From Rostrohypoxylon terebratum (taxonomy: Eukaryota > Ascomycota > Sordariomycetes > Xylariales > Hypoxylaceae): 64,000 nucleotides of DNA. Each line of letters starts with the position of its first letter. Within the stretch, counting starts at the first letter, position 1. Below the pieces are notes generated by a model. The model made no database searches. It was not told the origin of the DNA and worked only from the letters and a program-made list of their open reading frames with translations. Made by a program: the position numbers and the translations under genes. Positions 21,012 through 33,286 of this stretch are shown one piece after another. The stretch lies in assembly GCA_022497145.1 (NCBI GenBank), contig MU385916.1, positions 1 to 64,000 on the forward strand. Direction: 5' to 3'.

Positions 21012-24000
21012 TCAATCTTCAATTTCGTCTGTCGGCCCGACGCAGAAAAGTTCTATTTCTCCAACGCCACCGGAATACATATCACGTACGCCCTCACGCC
21101 ACTCGGAGAATGCGATTTGGATATCATCATCGCTCTCGATTGTTACCGAATCACCGTCTTCGTCCACATACCGTAATTTCAGATTGCCCTTAGCAATTGA
21201 ACTGTTGGTGAATCGTCCGAGCTTGGAGTCGATGCGGTCTCTGAGTGATTGATATGATGTGTTGAAGGCAGCGACAAGAGTGAAATAGGTTCCATTATCG
21301 CATTTGACTTTCACTTTCAGCTGTGCTGGAATTGGCAAGTCCGAACTCGATAGCTGATTACCTTGTGTAGCAGTGCCGAGAGCTGGCGATACAGGTTGTT
21401 GGCTGTTGAGGTTTAGTGGTTGAGGTACCGATGCCTGGGCGGGGGTGGTCTGCCGGGGGTAGACAGGCTGTGTAGGGAACTGTGACATGGTTCCCCCAAA
21501 CTGGCCAGACTGCTGAGTCAGCCTAGCATCACGCTGGACGCCTGGGCTTTGGGTGTTGGTGCGGATCGGTACCTCCTGTCTAGGGGATCCGGTTTGGGAT
21601 CGTGGGATATTTGCATCGTGTGCTGGATGAAGGTGAGGCGGTATCCCGGGCACAGCAGGAACAGGAGTAGAACTGTTGGTTCGACGGCCATTTGGCTGCC
21701 CGTTGATATCAGGTGTACTATACGACCGACTACGTTGCTGCTGAGCTAATGTCTGCGAACCGGAGGCCATCACGGGCAACGAAGGACCTCTAGGGTTCCT
21801 CCCGTTCATCGGAGATGGACCGTCCCTTGAAGGGGCCCGCGGCATAGCGGGTGCCGTGTATCGGTTGTTGTCTTCCCAACCAGCCTGAGGAGTTCCAGTT
21901 CGCGGAAACGGGAATTGTCCATTGGGCGCAAATATGGTACTCTGTGTACTCGTACGCGAGGACGCAGGAGATTCTGCTGTGGGCGAGAAATATGAATCAC
22001 CAAGACGAGTGCCGGGCGATGGCGCACCACTTTGTGTTTGAAGACTCAACTGTCCTGGGGGAGCTGGAAGAGGGAAACGTGGTGGGGGAGCTCTAGCGAT
22101 ACTTGCTAGTGACTGGGCGCTCTCGGCGGTTGCAGAACGTGCCCTGAGACTTGAGCTTGACGCGTTGCGATTCGAGATTATTCCGCCGGTTGATCCAAAA
22201 CCAACACCAGGCGGCGATACCTGCGACATGGGTGTTTCTTCTTCCTCCTCCTCTTCCTCTTCCTGCTGAGCGTAAGGGTTCTCTAGATTGTTCTGGTTTT
22301 GCATCCAGGTAAAGGCCGGCGTCGTCTGGTCAGGGCTCGATGCTGACGCGGGTGCGTTTTCCTTCCTCTGTGCGACCAAACCTGTCTCCCACTTCTTCAT
22401 CGTTTCCTCGTTAGAGAACTTGATGATGAAGTTCTCCACGCCAGGGTCCCCTTTCCACCATATCTGCACGGTGTACGAACCTGGAAAGGTTAGGCTGAAT
22501 CCTCCATTGGAAGCTCTGTGTAGCTTACCTGGTTTGGCGAAGGATAGAACCTCAGTTACGTTCGTCATAAATATTCGCCCCTTTAGCTGTAGCTTGTTGT
22601 TTTTATTAGGGATCTTCGGAGCGGTCTTGTTCTTGTCTTTCTTGTCTTTACTTTTATTCGGTTGCACCTCCTTGCAGCAGAGGAGAATACATTCGAATAA
22701 GTAAATTTCGTACTGATCGGTATCAGCATACTCCTTGGTAGCAGATTTAACCTTCACGAAACTTACGTCCTTCTCCTGATCACTCTTGCCCGTAACAACT
22801 GTGTATACACCGTGTAGTAGTAGCCTTCCGAAAGACTCAACCCTATGATTTTTCCAGTCGTCGACTCTACGTATCAGGTCTTCCAAAGCTTCGTCTAGGA
22901 GGTCGCGATCGACTGCCTCATTCGCCTTTGTGAGGACTCGTTCCGCCGCATCAATGCCGCCAGTCAAATCCGCTTTGATAGTCTCATCTTCGCATTTTTT
23001 CAGCAAGGACTAATAAGAGTTAGCGTTATGAAACTAGGATCATGAATATGCGTCTTCAAACCTTTAGCAACAGGGGGTATTTCACTAATCGCTGCATCGG
23101 TTTCAATAGGAAACTATCCAATGTATTGAAATCGAACGACACAGGATGGTCAGCTAGTTGGATCTTGTCAAAAACCTGGTTGGCGATCTGACCGGCTTTA
23201 CGTTGGTTTGCGATGAATGGTTGGTAGATGTCAAAAGCGTCTTCATATGTAAGAAATGGTGCGCCCCATCGTTGCGCCTCTTCTGGCATCGAGTTGGTAG
23301 TTTCGACGCGAATCAGAAACCGTCTCTGGAAATCAAGGATGGAATTTATGTTCAAGAATATTTGATGGATAATGTCGCCAGGAATAACGCCCTTCTGCTC
23401 CAGCGTCCTCTTCAGGTCATGCAAGTTCTCGAGGTCCTGGACATACTTCCGCTCGGTATCAACCAGCTCCTGGATAATGTGATCGCGGTACGTCATCTGG
23501 GATCCTGGGATGACAGGACCGGTGTCCTCTGGGTATGGTTGGATTTGTAGAAGAAGTCCGCGGCTTTCGGCAAGGTCTAAAACGCGGTTCACAACTTGAA
23601 TAACCTATTTGGAGAAACAATCAGTTTGTCTGCTCGTACCATATGATAACCGAGTCCGATCGCGTGCATTAAAACCAAACACCTCGAGTGAGACATACCT
23701 TAACAAAGCCAGTAGTATCGTTGCCCATCAGATCACTAATCACGAAGGACTCGGAAGGTGGAATTTCAAGGCGTTTCAAGCAGGCTTCAACAAACTTGAA
23801 GACAGCTAGTTTGGATCGTTTATTCTCATTGGCGGAAGGGTCGATTTCTAGGGGGATCTCAGGTTGTAGAGAATTATATACGGTGAGCAACGGTAAACCC
23901 GTCCGCAACAGGTTCCATAGCGACTCGACCGGGCCATCTTCGTCGCCACCGGGTGCTGCGAGGGTCTCGAGGTGAGTCTCAAAATTAGGAACGCGTGCTA

Positions 24001-24286
24001 GTCGTTGTTTCAATGCGATGCAGATCTGGTAAAGTGAGCGGGAAGCATCCGCTTTCTGATTGATGATATTCGCGGTAGGCACGACGTTGCCGTTGCTCAA
24101 TGGAGCGACGACAGTAGGAGTCGACATGGACGAGAATGAAGAGTTTGAAGAGTTAAGGGCTGTTGAGCCAGACAACTGGCTTGTGCGAAGACTACTCATA
24201 GTAGACGCTGACATAGGACCGTACTTGTTGTCGGCTGGGAATACGGGGGCCGTGTTCGTCCGTAAAAGAGCCGGAGCATGTGCCAT
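21012..24286 (-). CDS. CDC24: Cdc24-type guanine nucleotide exchange factor for Cdc42
   Basis: Activates Cdc42 (and Rac) to set polarity at the hyphal tip, partnered with a Bem1-type scaffold. Three phase-0 exons, 23699-24286, 23062-23604 and 21012-23009, give 1042 residues. Domains in order: disordered Ser-rich N-terminus; the CDC24 calponin-like region, about 80-220 (SRSLYQICIALKQRL, FKFVEACLKRLEIP, FVKVIQVVNRVLDLAESRG across the first splice); the DH (RhoGEF) domain, about 235-430 (YRDHIIQELVDTERKYVQDL, LKPMQRLVKYPLLLK before the second splice); the PH domain, about 440-610 (YLFECILLCCKEV, GRIFMTNVTEVLSF); a long Pro/Ser/Gln-rich linker with a poly-Glu run; and the C-terminal PB1 domain, about 940-1040, with the acidic OPCA motif (YVDEDGDSVTIESDDDIQIAF) that binds Bem1. 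All domains are intact, and the domain order identifies Cdc24 rather than Rom2 or Bud3. Confidence 0.93.
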
Positions 24287-25874
24287 GCTATTCAGCCCAT
24301 GCGAGATCCGCAGAGCTGGGCCGTGCTTTTATGGCTAGCTATTCTCGGGGGACTTGATTGGGAGTACCAGATTTATCAAGGAAAGTGGACGCGGCGGGGT
24401 GTTGAAAGAATTGGTTTGGTGGGATCGCCGCAAGAAATATTAGTGAAGAATGTAATAATCCTTACACTCTATCGCAGTTATACCCTCGTTCTAAAGCAAA
24501 CCATATAGCACAGCTAATCAATCGTGGTTATCGTGTTCTGAAATCTACGATCGTATAATGCAAAGCTCAAGGCAGATGAAATGGCTTCTCTTTTCCCTTT
24601 TTTACTTTTTTTTTCTCCAGATGCCTTTGCTTGCTGTCTTGTCCGTGAATCAGTGTCCGTGAATCAGCGTACGTTCCACGAACTGTTGTGAATGGATTTT
24701 GCGCCTTCCTAATCTTCCAGCGAAGCAGTATGAGTATGAGTGATCAAGAAGCCGTCAAGCGTCGGGTAATCTCTTAACGTTCAGTGTAGCGCTTCGATGT
24801 GTAGATGCGTCGCTATATTATGGCTGTAGTATGGGGACTTGAAACATTGAAAGCTGAGAGGGTCGCAAACTTGGGCGGTTATGAGCGACCAATATTCGAC
24901 GTTAGGAGAGCCGAGTGGTCTGGCGCCTCTTTCTCTTCTGCCGATCGGATGGTAAATGGTGGATGGTGGATGGTGTATAGTGGATTGTGGACGGGGGATT
25001 TTGGTGCAGGTCAGGTGGGCGAATGTGGGCGATTGCAGGTCCTGTAAGGTGCTGTACCTACATAAGGCTATGTGAGATTGAAAATGGTCGGGTCGTCGGG
25101 TCGTCGGGTTGGCCAGTTCGAGTGGTTCGACTAGTTCGTTCTCTTCTATGTTGTGGCCTTTTTGATTTTAACGACGATATGTGGGTTACAAATGGATATG
25201 GGTGGATTGAATTGTGTGAATGGTGGTGGATAGGTGGATAGCAGACTGCGACGGAATGCGGATTGGTTTTGTTGGGTTTGGGTGTGGTTTTTTTTTGGGG
25301 TGTGTAGGTTGTAAGTTGTGTAAGTTGTGTAAGTTGTAGGCTTGTAGGCTGTCTGGGCTGTCTGGGCTGTACTATGTAGTGTAGTAGGTTGTAAGGAGTC
25401 TGGGAGTCGACGATCAGGAATGATTCAATGACCAATTTGTCCCAGGTGGGTTAGTTAATGTTACATGCCCGGCAGTTTTTACCCCCCCTCACTCCCTCCT
25501 ATTCTTCATGGAAACCGCACTCTTCTAAGACTTAAACTGAGCTCCGATTGCCAATTCTAATTTAGGGTTCAATTCTTCCTATTCCATGGGTATTGAGGTT
25601 AAGTACTTATCGTTTCTACTAGTAAACTGTATTTATAGGCACCTACTATTACCTACCAAGAACACTGGGCAATCATTCCTTGAGCTTTGCTCATCTACCG
25701 ATTGTATAAAATATCTAGTACCTCTGGTCCTACATCTCTACGCCTCTGTACACCAACGTATCGACAGATTCGCAACCATTACACCGCCAGTGCCGCAGCC
25801 CCCAGCTTACAGCTTATTGAATACGTAGGCGCTCAAGGATGTATCCACATGCGCTGCGTGTATTACTGACGGAT

Positions 25875-25947
25875 ACCTAGGTCCTAGGTCCTAGATAGGT
25901 AGGCATTTTAGGCACCTAACTTCCTAGGACCTAGGTATTGTACCTAG
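25875..25947. repeat. CCTAGGT/CCTAGGA heptamer repeats
   Basis: Two adjacent patches (25875-25904 and 25922-25947) are built of overlapping CCTAGGTCCTAGGT-type units. Each unit is centred on the palindrome CCTAGG, and GATAGGTAGG lies next to them. The same family recurs at other intergenic sites in this window. Confidence 0.8.
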
Positions 25948-27768
25948 CCGCCTTGGGATGCGGTAAAGCAACGATACCTATTCCCTATTCCCTATTACTA
26001 CCATCCGGTGACATCCACTGCGTGTAGGGACTTTTATGTCACCGAAGGAAGACCTAACAACTTACAAGCTCCCGCAATTGGGCATTAATCATGATGGACT
26101 TTGATTGTTTCAAATTAGCGAACCTCCGTGACTATTCCTGAAGGGGTTAAATCCCGTTGCACTGAACAAGAAAACTACTACGATCGACAAGCTTTTCCCG
26201 TCCTTTGCCTAGGCTGCTAGGGTCGATATCATTGACATATCATTGACAAACGACGGTGGATGTATTAGCGGTTATGCTATTATTGACCTTCTCCGCTAAC
26301 GTTATAGAGAATCTGCTTCACTGGAGGAGTGTGCTTACTAGTATTTAACGGTCAACCTACCTTATGTACGTCGTAGCTATGGATGTACCGAGTTCTGCCT
26401 TCATCTTCTAGAACAGGACGATGGAACCTTTGGCTTACGACGCCGTCCGACAATCTGAAGACACGGGGAAATGAGAATATTGATAGAACAGAGGGCAGGA
26501 AATTCCTGTGTACGAAGCCTTACTGCAAGCAATACTTAAAATATCCCACAATTATTACATCAACCTGCGTAAATGCGACACGGAAATAGTGGTGCGGGTG
26601 GTATTTGTATTGTCTCTAACTCGCTCGCTTCAGCACTCACATTTTCTTGGCTGCTCCTTACACAATGCAGTCAGCCATGAGGGCACCCCACATATTCACA
26701 TATTCACATATTAGCAGACCAGCTCTTTGCAGCACAACTTCGAAGAGTTGATGTTTATCTACCTACCTGCGTAACCGGCATAGGAGGATGACAGCTGTCG
26801 ATACTCGAGAAGGTACCCGATATTTTCGTAAGAAAATCGTGTCCAATTTGGAGAATTCTTAGACCCTTCCGTCAGCATTGCAAGGGGGTAAGGGGTCTTG
26901 ACGAGCAGCATCCCGATTCACCAAGCGGGGAGCTCGAATCCTGCAGGTGTATGGAGTGATCAAGGTGTGATAGCATTCTCTATGCATGATAGCCGCGAAA
27001 AGATAAGGTGGCGTAGGGATTAACGACGTAAAATATGGGACACTTTTAAAATTGTCAGATATCGAAGTTCTGCGATGCTTCTATGCATGCTTCTTTAACT
27101 TACTAAACGTTACATGCTGAGTTAGCTTTTATCTTGCATCGTTTAGAGGCTCTTATTTCCAACTATTAATAGCATAATCGGTAACGAATGCCAGGCATAT
27201 GCAAGTCCAATGGCGTTGTTCAAACAGCCCCTCGGTGAGGTTGCTACCAATTTGCTACCAATGTGTTTAATAAACAGTTCTTCATTGAAAACACTCGACC
27301 TGTATGACCACCTTTCTGTGTCACATAGTAGGAAGTCATCCTACCTCCCTATATCTACCTAAGCATTTTACCGGAGGGGGTCCGGCGTAACTCATTAAGA
27401 GTGAGCACTAATTGTCTATGCCCTTAGCAAGGGAAGCTACCTAAGACCTAAGTATTCTATACTTATTACTGCTTACCCACGTTGTACTTAAGTCTTACCC
27501 ATCCATGGATGTATAGAGGCTAGCCTATCGGGATAAGCCGAGCTGCCTCTTTAGATCTGTACCTACTATCGAGCCGTACGCTAGCAAATACTGTCAATAA
27601 CTTTTTATATTGCTATATACCGATACTCCTAACACAAAATACCCACTGCCTGTCTGACGTTGAGTGGTGTCGGGTCTTCGGTGGCAGGATACCCGTAAAG
27701 GTATTCATTATGGAACGATAGGACGATCAACACTCGGCCGAGAATTGTGGGCATACTCCGGGTAGCCA

Positions 27769-27804
27769 GCCTAGGACCTAGGTCCTAGGTAGGTAGGTAG
27801 GCAG
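27769..27804. repeat. CCTAGGT heptamer array grading into AGGT tetramers
   Basis: Palindromic CCTAGGACCTAGGTCCTAGG is followed directly by AGGTAGGTAGGTAGG. It shows how the heptamer family joins a tetranucleotide repeat. Confidence 0.85.
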
Positions 27805-27969
27805 CCCGCCTTGTGAGGATGACAATAAGGACTGCCTTAGGCAAGGCATACTCAATCTTACGATCGCAAATACTCATGCAGACATGAAGTAAAATGTATA
27901 CTCTCATTGAAAGGTGTTGTCATCAGGTAACTGTTACCTACATATTTCTACTGCGTATTAAAGGTACGT

Positions 27970-27990
27970 ACCTAGGTCCTAGGTCCTAGG
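27970..27990. repeat. CCTAGGT heptamer array
   Basis: Three consecutive CCTAGGTC-type units in a region that also has GTACGTACC. Same dispersed family as at 25.9 and 27.8 kb. Confidence 0.85.
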
Positions 27991-28969
27991 ATACGTTATC
28001 CACCAAGTAGAAAAACCGCAACCACCTATTTGTAGTATTTCGCACTCTATTTGGTAAAAAAAAAAGGTTACGAAGTATGGAGTATTCAAATATACTGCGT
28101 GTGTTTAATATCAACGTGAACATTGAAGCTCTTAAATAATATCTATGTACTTCGTACATATTATTAATAGGTACCTACCTACACCGTACTACCCTCATAC
28201 TATATAGAAAGGAACTTGTAACTTAAGTCTTAGGAAGGAGTAACCCCTCATTAAGCGTAGCCCGTCTTTCATCCTCTAATCCTGGTTTGCGTGGCAGTTG
28301 CCCAATGCTCCGCGGTTCGCCCCCAGACTGTCGAACTTGATCAGTGCTCAGGTGGGCCTGCCCTGCCAAACACCACTGTAGTCATCATGACAGGCTCACA
28401 CTACCCACTAGGGTATTCTAGTGCAACCTTGATCTTTTCCTGATTCCTACCGCCTACACAGTACCGCTTACCGTCTCCGTTTCCCGTCAGCCCGTCTAAC
28501 CGCCCCCGGCTTCTCGAACCTCTACGTCGTACGTTGTAAGCAACCTTGGAAATCTTCTAGGTTCCTCAGATTACGAATATTAACGATCACGACCTCGAAC
28601 ATTTATATTTACATTTACATTTACATTTACAACTCACACTTACCTAAGATAATTCTACCCATTCTATCCATTGTAACTAGGTAATCACCAATGACGGCAA
28701 TCATCTCTAGCGCAGTCTTCTCTCGTTACTAGTACATAGTTGCTGTGCACCTGGCAGGTAGCCCATTATTTGGAATCGCATGGCAATTGTTTTTGATTGC
28801 GGGACGTCCCCTGCATTCACTTGGTCGCCTTATCTGCGACTCGCGTTTTGATACATCGCGGCCACCATCACAACCTTGAACCAGCTTTTGGCCAAGTCTG
28901 GCGCAGCGCGCGCTGCCTTACTAAGTCTCTACTCCCATCGCCCATCGCCCATCGCCTGTTATCCGTCTG

Positions 28970-28990
28970 CCTAGGACCTAGGACCTAGGT
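28970..28990. repeat. CCTAGGA heptamer array upstream of the F-box gene
   Basis: Three units of CCTAGGA/T about 185 bp upstream of the start codon at 29174, preceded by a CCCATCG triplet repeat at 28933-28955. It is therefore likely in the promoter or leader of that gene. Confidence 0.85.
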
Positions 28991-29173
28991 GTTGCTTCCC
29001 CTGCACCTCAGCGACCTAACCCACATCGAATCAGACGAATTATTCGAATTCGCAAAGATCCCAACCCCAATCCCAATCCCAATCTCAACGGTCAAGCACT
29101 CAACGAGACACAACTCGTCACTACCTAATCACTACCTAATCATAACGTCCGGCCCGACTCTATTTACGATAAC

Positions 29174-32100
29174 TTGATGGATCCCTTCTCACCCTCCCAA
29201 GAACCCGACGAGGGTTATTCCGAACATCCCCTGAATCCCTCCGACCCGACCAGCCTTGTCAACAATGGATCGCTGACGGCAAAGCGATCACCTGCCGATA
29301 TACCGGCATGGTTGTCCGCTCAATTACCCACACTGTCGGTGCACCAGAAGTCTCGTAAGTTAATCCATTTTGGTTCCAAACCACTGTGCTTCTCCGTATC
29401 CATAATTAGAATCGAAGTTACTGTCGTAACCTTTATTTTAATTTCCCTCTTGCTATGTTATGCTATTCTTGCCATCCGTGGATGCCTGCTTGTTTATTTT
29501 CTTTTGCTGACGTGACCACATAAAACCCGCAGGACTGGCTATGCTCATCTTGAACGAACTTCCTACCACAGTAATCGCAGATATCGTCATGAACGAATTA
29601 AACCCCCGCCTCTATATCAATTTCGTCGAACGTCTTCCACCTGAGATATGCCTGAAGATCTTGGGCTACCTGGACCCCGTGTCCTTAATCCACGTTGCCA
29701 TGTGTTGTCGGGGATGGTATGATCTAGCGGTAGATCGCAAATTATGGGAACGGTTGTTCTACTTGGAAGGGTGGAAGGCCATACCGTCCGAGATTAGTGC
29801 CGCCGAACAACGCATGAACGAGAATCTCATTTCCCAGATCTCCTCCCAGAGAGCCCAATCCTTCGAGGATGGCCACGTTAGTAAAAAGCGAGCAATTTCC
29901 GAGTCAACGGCTCAAGACGAGGATTATGAAATGGTAGATGCCGATGCATCTGTAGGCCAGGAATCAGCTACCAGCACGAATAATGTGGGTTTTCTTTAAT
30001 ATACTTATTGAGGGAGGATATATCTAACTTGTGTCAAGGGCCTCTTTTCTGCTCGTCGGCCAGGAGCGAGTGGCTCATCTTTCCAAAGCAATAACAGCGT
30101 CACCCAGCACATGGGCAACTTAATGATGAAATCGCCGAGCCCTATGCCAGATCTGGAGGGAACATCCAAAGGTAAAGGCAAAGCAACTGCCGAGTCAATG
30201 GAACTTTCGCGCCCATTCCTTGAGGCTCCTGCCGGTTTGCCTAGCTTAACTAAGTCAACTCTTTGGATCTACGATACGAGAGACTGTCGGTATAAGATTA
30301 ACTGGAAATATTTATACACTATGAGGCGAAGGTTAGAGCGCAATTGGGACCGCGGACGATTCACGAATTTCCAATTGCCTCACCCGGATCATCTGGAAGA
30401 GGGACATAACGAGTGTATCTACAGTCTGCAATACAACTCTGAATATCTTGTTAGTGGTAGTCGAGATCGCTCGCTTCGAGTCTGGGATTTACGAACACGC
30501 CGTCTCATACGGAAGCCGCTTGAAGGCCATCAAGGCTCAGTCCTCTGCTTACAATTTGACTCAGATCCCGACGAAGATCTCATCGTCTCTGGAAGCAGTG
30601 ATTCGGATGTTATTTTGTGGAAGTTTTCGACAGGCGAGATCATACAACGCCTTCGAAAGGCTCACAAGGAATCCGTTCTCAACGTCAAGTTTGATAAACG
30701 GATCCTCGTGACGTGTTCCAAGGACAAGACCATCAAGATTTTCAACCGTGTCCCATTAAGGCCTGGCGATTTAGGGTACGGCGGTCCCCAAGCTGTCAGT
30801 CCTGTGCCCAGAAACTTGAGAAATTACGGTTTCGACGACTCTCCGTTGAACCAAACCGCCATCAAACAACCGTATACCATGATTGCTTGTCTTGAGGGGC
30901 ATGGCGCTGCCGTGAATGCTGTCCAAATTTGTGATCGTGAGATCGTCTCAGCAAGTGGCGACAGGCACATTAAAGTATGGGATTGGCCGAATCAAGTGTG
31001 CCAAAGAACTTTCCTCGGGCATAATAAGGGTATCGCCTGCGTTCAGTACGACGGAAGACGCATTGTTAGTGGAAGTAGCGACAATGAGGTGAAAGTCTTT
31101 GACCGGGAAACAGGCCTCGAAGTTGCGAGTCTGCGAGGACATACAAACTTGGTTCGGACAGTTCAGGCAGGGTTTGGCGACCTTCCTTACAGTGTGGAGC
31201 AAGATCGATTGGACGCAAGAGCTGTGGATCAAGCATACTTCAAGGCTCTAAACGCTGGTGATCTTCAAGACATGCAGTCATTAAGACGCCGGCCTCACAA
31301 TGCGGGCAGCCGTCGGCCTGAAGATATCACAGCATACGGGGCCAAGCTACCTCCTGGCGGCGGCGGCGGACCATACGGGCGAATAGTCTCTGGCTCTTAT
31401 GATCAGAGCATAATAATATGGCGGCGCGATAGGGAGGGTGTGTGGAGGAATGCCCATACGCTTCGGCAGGAAGAAGGCTCTGCTGCTGCCCTCAGACAAT
31501 GCTCTTCGAGCTCAACTTCTAGAGCAGCGCCATCAACATCCAATCGTAACCTACCAGTACCTCCTACAAGTGCGCCCGCAACCCTTCCACAGATACATCC
31601 AAACTTCACTCACATCGAACATCCAATCATCGCCACAATCACCCCTCAAACAACTTCTTCATATACACAGCTGATTGATACCTCTGTACCACAAGGCCCG
31701 GCAGCGCTCGAACAAGCGTTGACGGCCTACCCGACAATGTTAACGTACCAACATAACATCCAAGCAGCTATCGAACGCGAATCGAACGCCCTTGTTCGCT
31801 CGCAACTGAGGCAAGTTGTGAATACCGCTCTGGTCCGAGCACAGATCGCGCAGAATCGTACGAGGGAATCTATACACCGGGCTCTATCAGCAACATCAGG
31901 TGCAGGAGAGGCGTCAACATCCCAGCCAAGCCATTACGTGGCTCAATATATCGACCAACGTATATCACCAAGACAATTGAATTCTGCTGTCACTAGTTCC
32001 GCTACCGCTTCCACGAGTCATTCCGTGGGCAGTAGCGGCGGTGGCCCGCCGCCTACTATCGCCAATATCATCACTCCACACGCACATCACCACGGCCAAC

Positions 32101-32360
32101 AAGTCCACGCGCAGCCACAAGCCGCCCCACATCAGTCACAGGCTCAGGATCAGGGGCAACAACAACAACAACAACAGCAGCAGCAGCACCCTCATATCCC
32201 CCACGCGCAAGATACAAGCCCCGCCCGGATCTTCAAACTGCAATTTGACGCACGGCGAATCATTTGTTGTAGCCAAACAAGTACGATTGTGGGTTGGGAT
32301 TTCTGCAATGGAGACCCGGAATTAGAAGAGGCATCGGCATTTTTTGGGACAGTAGAGTAA
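29174..32360 (+). CDS. F-box/WD40-repeat protein, putative SCF substrate receptor
   Basis: Probable specificity subunit of an SCF ubiquitin ligase. Exons 29174-29354, 29533-29984 and 30039-32360 give 984 residues. Removing intron 1 (178 bp, GTAAGT/CAG) restores SRLAMLILNELPTTVIADIV. Intron 2 (GTGGGT/AAG, 54 bp) is less certain. The F-box lies at about residues 92-137 (ERLPPEICLKILGYLDP, then YDLAVDRKLWERLF). WD40 repeats run from about 335 to 680 (YLVSGSRDRSLRVWDLRT, LIVSGSSDSDVILWKF, ILVTCSKDKTIKIFNR, EIVSASGDRHIKVWDW, RIVSGSSDNEVKVFDR, RIVSGSYDQSIIIWRR). A Ser/Gln/Pro-rich linker of about 240 residues with a poly-Gln run (CAA/CAG repeats near 32155-32188) separates these from a last blade-like segment (FKLQFDARRIICCSQT) that ends the protein. 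The layout resembles Cdc4/Pop1-type proteins, but I cannot name the orthologue. It is convergent with VPS60, 290 bp apart. Confidence 0.85.
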
Positions 32361-32650
32361 GTAGCTTTTTGGGACCACGTAGCTTCCACACAGTATACTT
32401 TAACTACAGTTGGCGCCGACGACCACAGGCCCATTCGACGCGAATATACTAAAGTTGGTCGAAGTACTGCCTGTGAAATGGCATAATGGAAACTATGTTA
32501 ACTAAATAGAGTATAATAAAAGATGATGAAACAATATTGAATTCAGACCTTGCTAAATCTATGTGAAGAACACCTGTAACTCCTTAAAAAACCATCTGCA
32601 TTGCGCTTAAATGCTTCGTAGTTTAGGTAAGTAGGGATAGCCTTGTAACA

Positions 32651-33286
32651 TCACCGCGCGGCCTCTTGCACCTTGGCCGTCTCGGGCGGTTCATCGATGA
32701 AATCAGGGACCTCATCCCTCATGAAATCCGGCACGCCACCAGCCTCCATACCCCCCTCCATCTCCATCTCGGCACCCAGCAGCTCTAACTCAGCATCGAG
32801 CTCGGCCTCGTCGACGTCGTCGGGGACCTCGTAGCCACGACTCAGCGTCTCATTGATCTCGTTGCCTACATCCATCAGATCGGCCATCTCATCCTGCATG
32901 CGCTCGATCTTATCCAAGTCGACCTTGCCATACTGCTTCTTGAGCTCCTTCTGGGTGGTCTTCATGGCGTCGACGGTGGTCATGACGCCGGCCAGGTTGT
33001 CCTGCATGGTCTGCGCCTGCTCCATGTTCCACACCTGGCTCTGCAGCTGGTCGCGCTGCGACTCGTACTGCTTGCGCCGCTGCAGCACCTTCAGCGCCTT
33101 CGCCTTCAGCGCGTTCTTACCCGGCCCGTCCCGCATCTTGGACATCTTCGATTGGTAGGTGCCTAGCTCCGCGTTGAGAGAGGCGATCTTCACGTCGAAG
33201 GAGGAGATCCGGCTGTCGAGGTTCGTGATCGCTGTGTTCAGCGTCGGTTTGGGCACCTTGGGCGCGCTGCCGAAGAGGCGGTTCAT
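32651..33286 (-). CDS. VPS60: ESCRT-III-associated protein Vps60/CHMP5
   Basis: Snf7-family protein acting late in multivesicular body sorting at the endosome membrane, where it recruits Vta1-Vps4. A single exon encodes 211 residues, the usual length. The start MNRLFGSAPKVPKPTL is characteristic of Vps60/CHMP5. The charged helical core follows (ITNLDSRISSFDVKIASLNAEL, KNALKAKALKVLQRRKQYE, MQDNLAGVMTTVDAMKTTQKELKKQYGK, IERMQDEMADLMDVGNEINETLSRGY). The acidic C-terminal half (DEAELDAELELLGAEME, VPDFMRDEVPDF) carries the MIT-interacting region. Nothing looks damaged. It is convergent with the F-box/WD40 gene. Confidence 0.92.
   Translation of the reverse strand: MNRLFGSAPKVPKPTLNTAITNLDSRISSFDVKIASLNAELGTYQSKMSKMRDGPGKNALKAKALKVLQRRKQYESQRDQLQSQVWNMEQAQTMQDNLAGVMTTVDAMKTTQKELKKQYGKVDLDKIERMQDEMADLMDVGNEINETLSRGYEVPDDVDEAELDAELELLGAEMEMEGGMEAGGVPDFMRDEVPDFIDEPPETAKVQEAAR

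Larger units (their letters stand above)
24287..29173. other. 4.9-kb gene-free divergent region with simple repeats
   Basis: Between CDC24 (leftward) and the F-box/WD40 gene (rightward). It contains GT-rich simple sequence at 24950-25400 (GGATGGTGGATGGTG, GTCGGGTCGTCGGGTC, GTAAGTTGTGTAAGTTGT), several CCTAGGT heptamer arrays, and a TTTACA repeat near 28607. No ORF longer than 130 codons is credible. The longest (25058-25435 minus) is low-complexity translation of the GT-rich repeats. It probably holds long promoters or leaders and possibly a noncoding transcript, which sequence alone cannot show. Confidence 0.5.

Noticed and set aside
22288..22704. 138-codon plus-strand ORF
   Set aside because: Lies entirely inside the CDC24 coding exon on the opposite strand.
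25058..25435. 125-codon minus-strand ORF
   Set aside because: Translation of GT-rich simple repeats (Gln/Thr/Pro-rich); no domain.
26900..26960. tRNA T-loop-like GAGCTCGAATCC
   Set aside because: No matching acceptor stem, D-arm or anticodon arm could be folded by eye at this position; a similar element near 34130 fails for the same reason.
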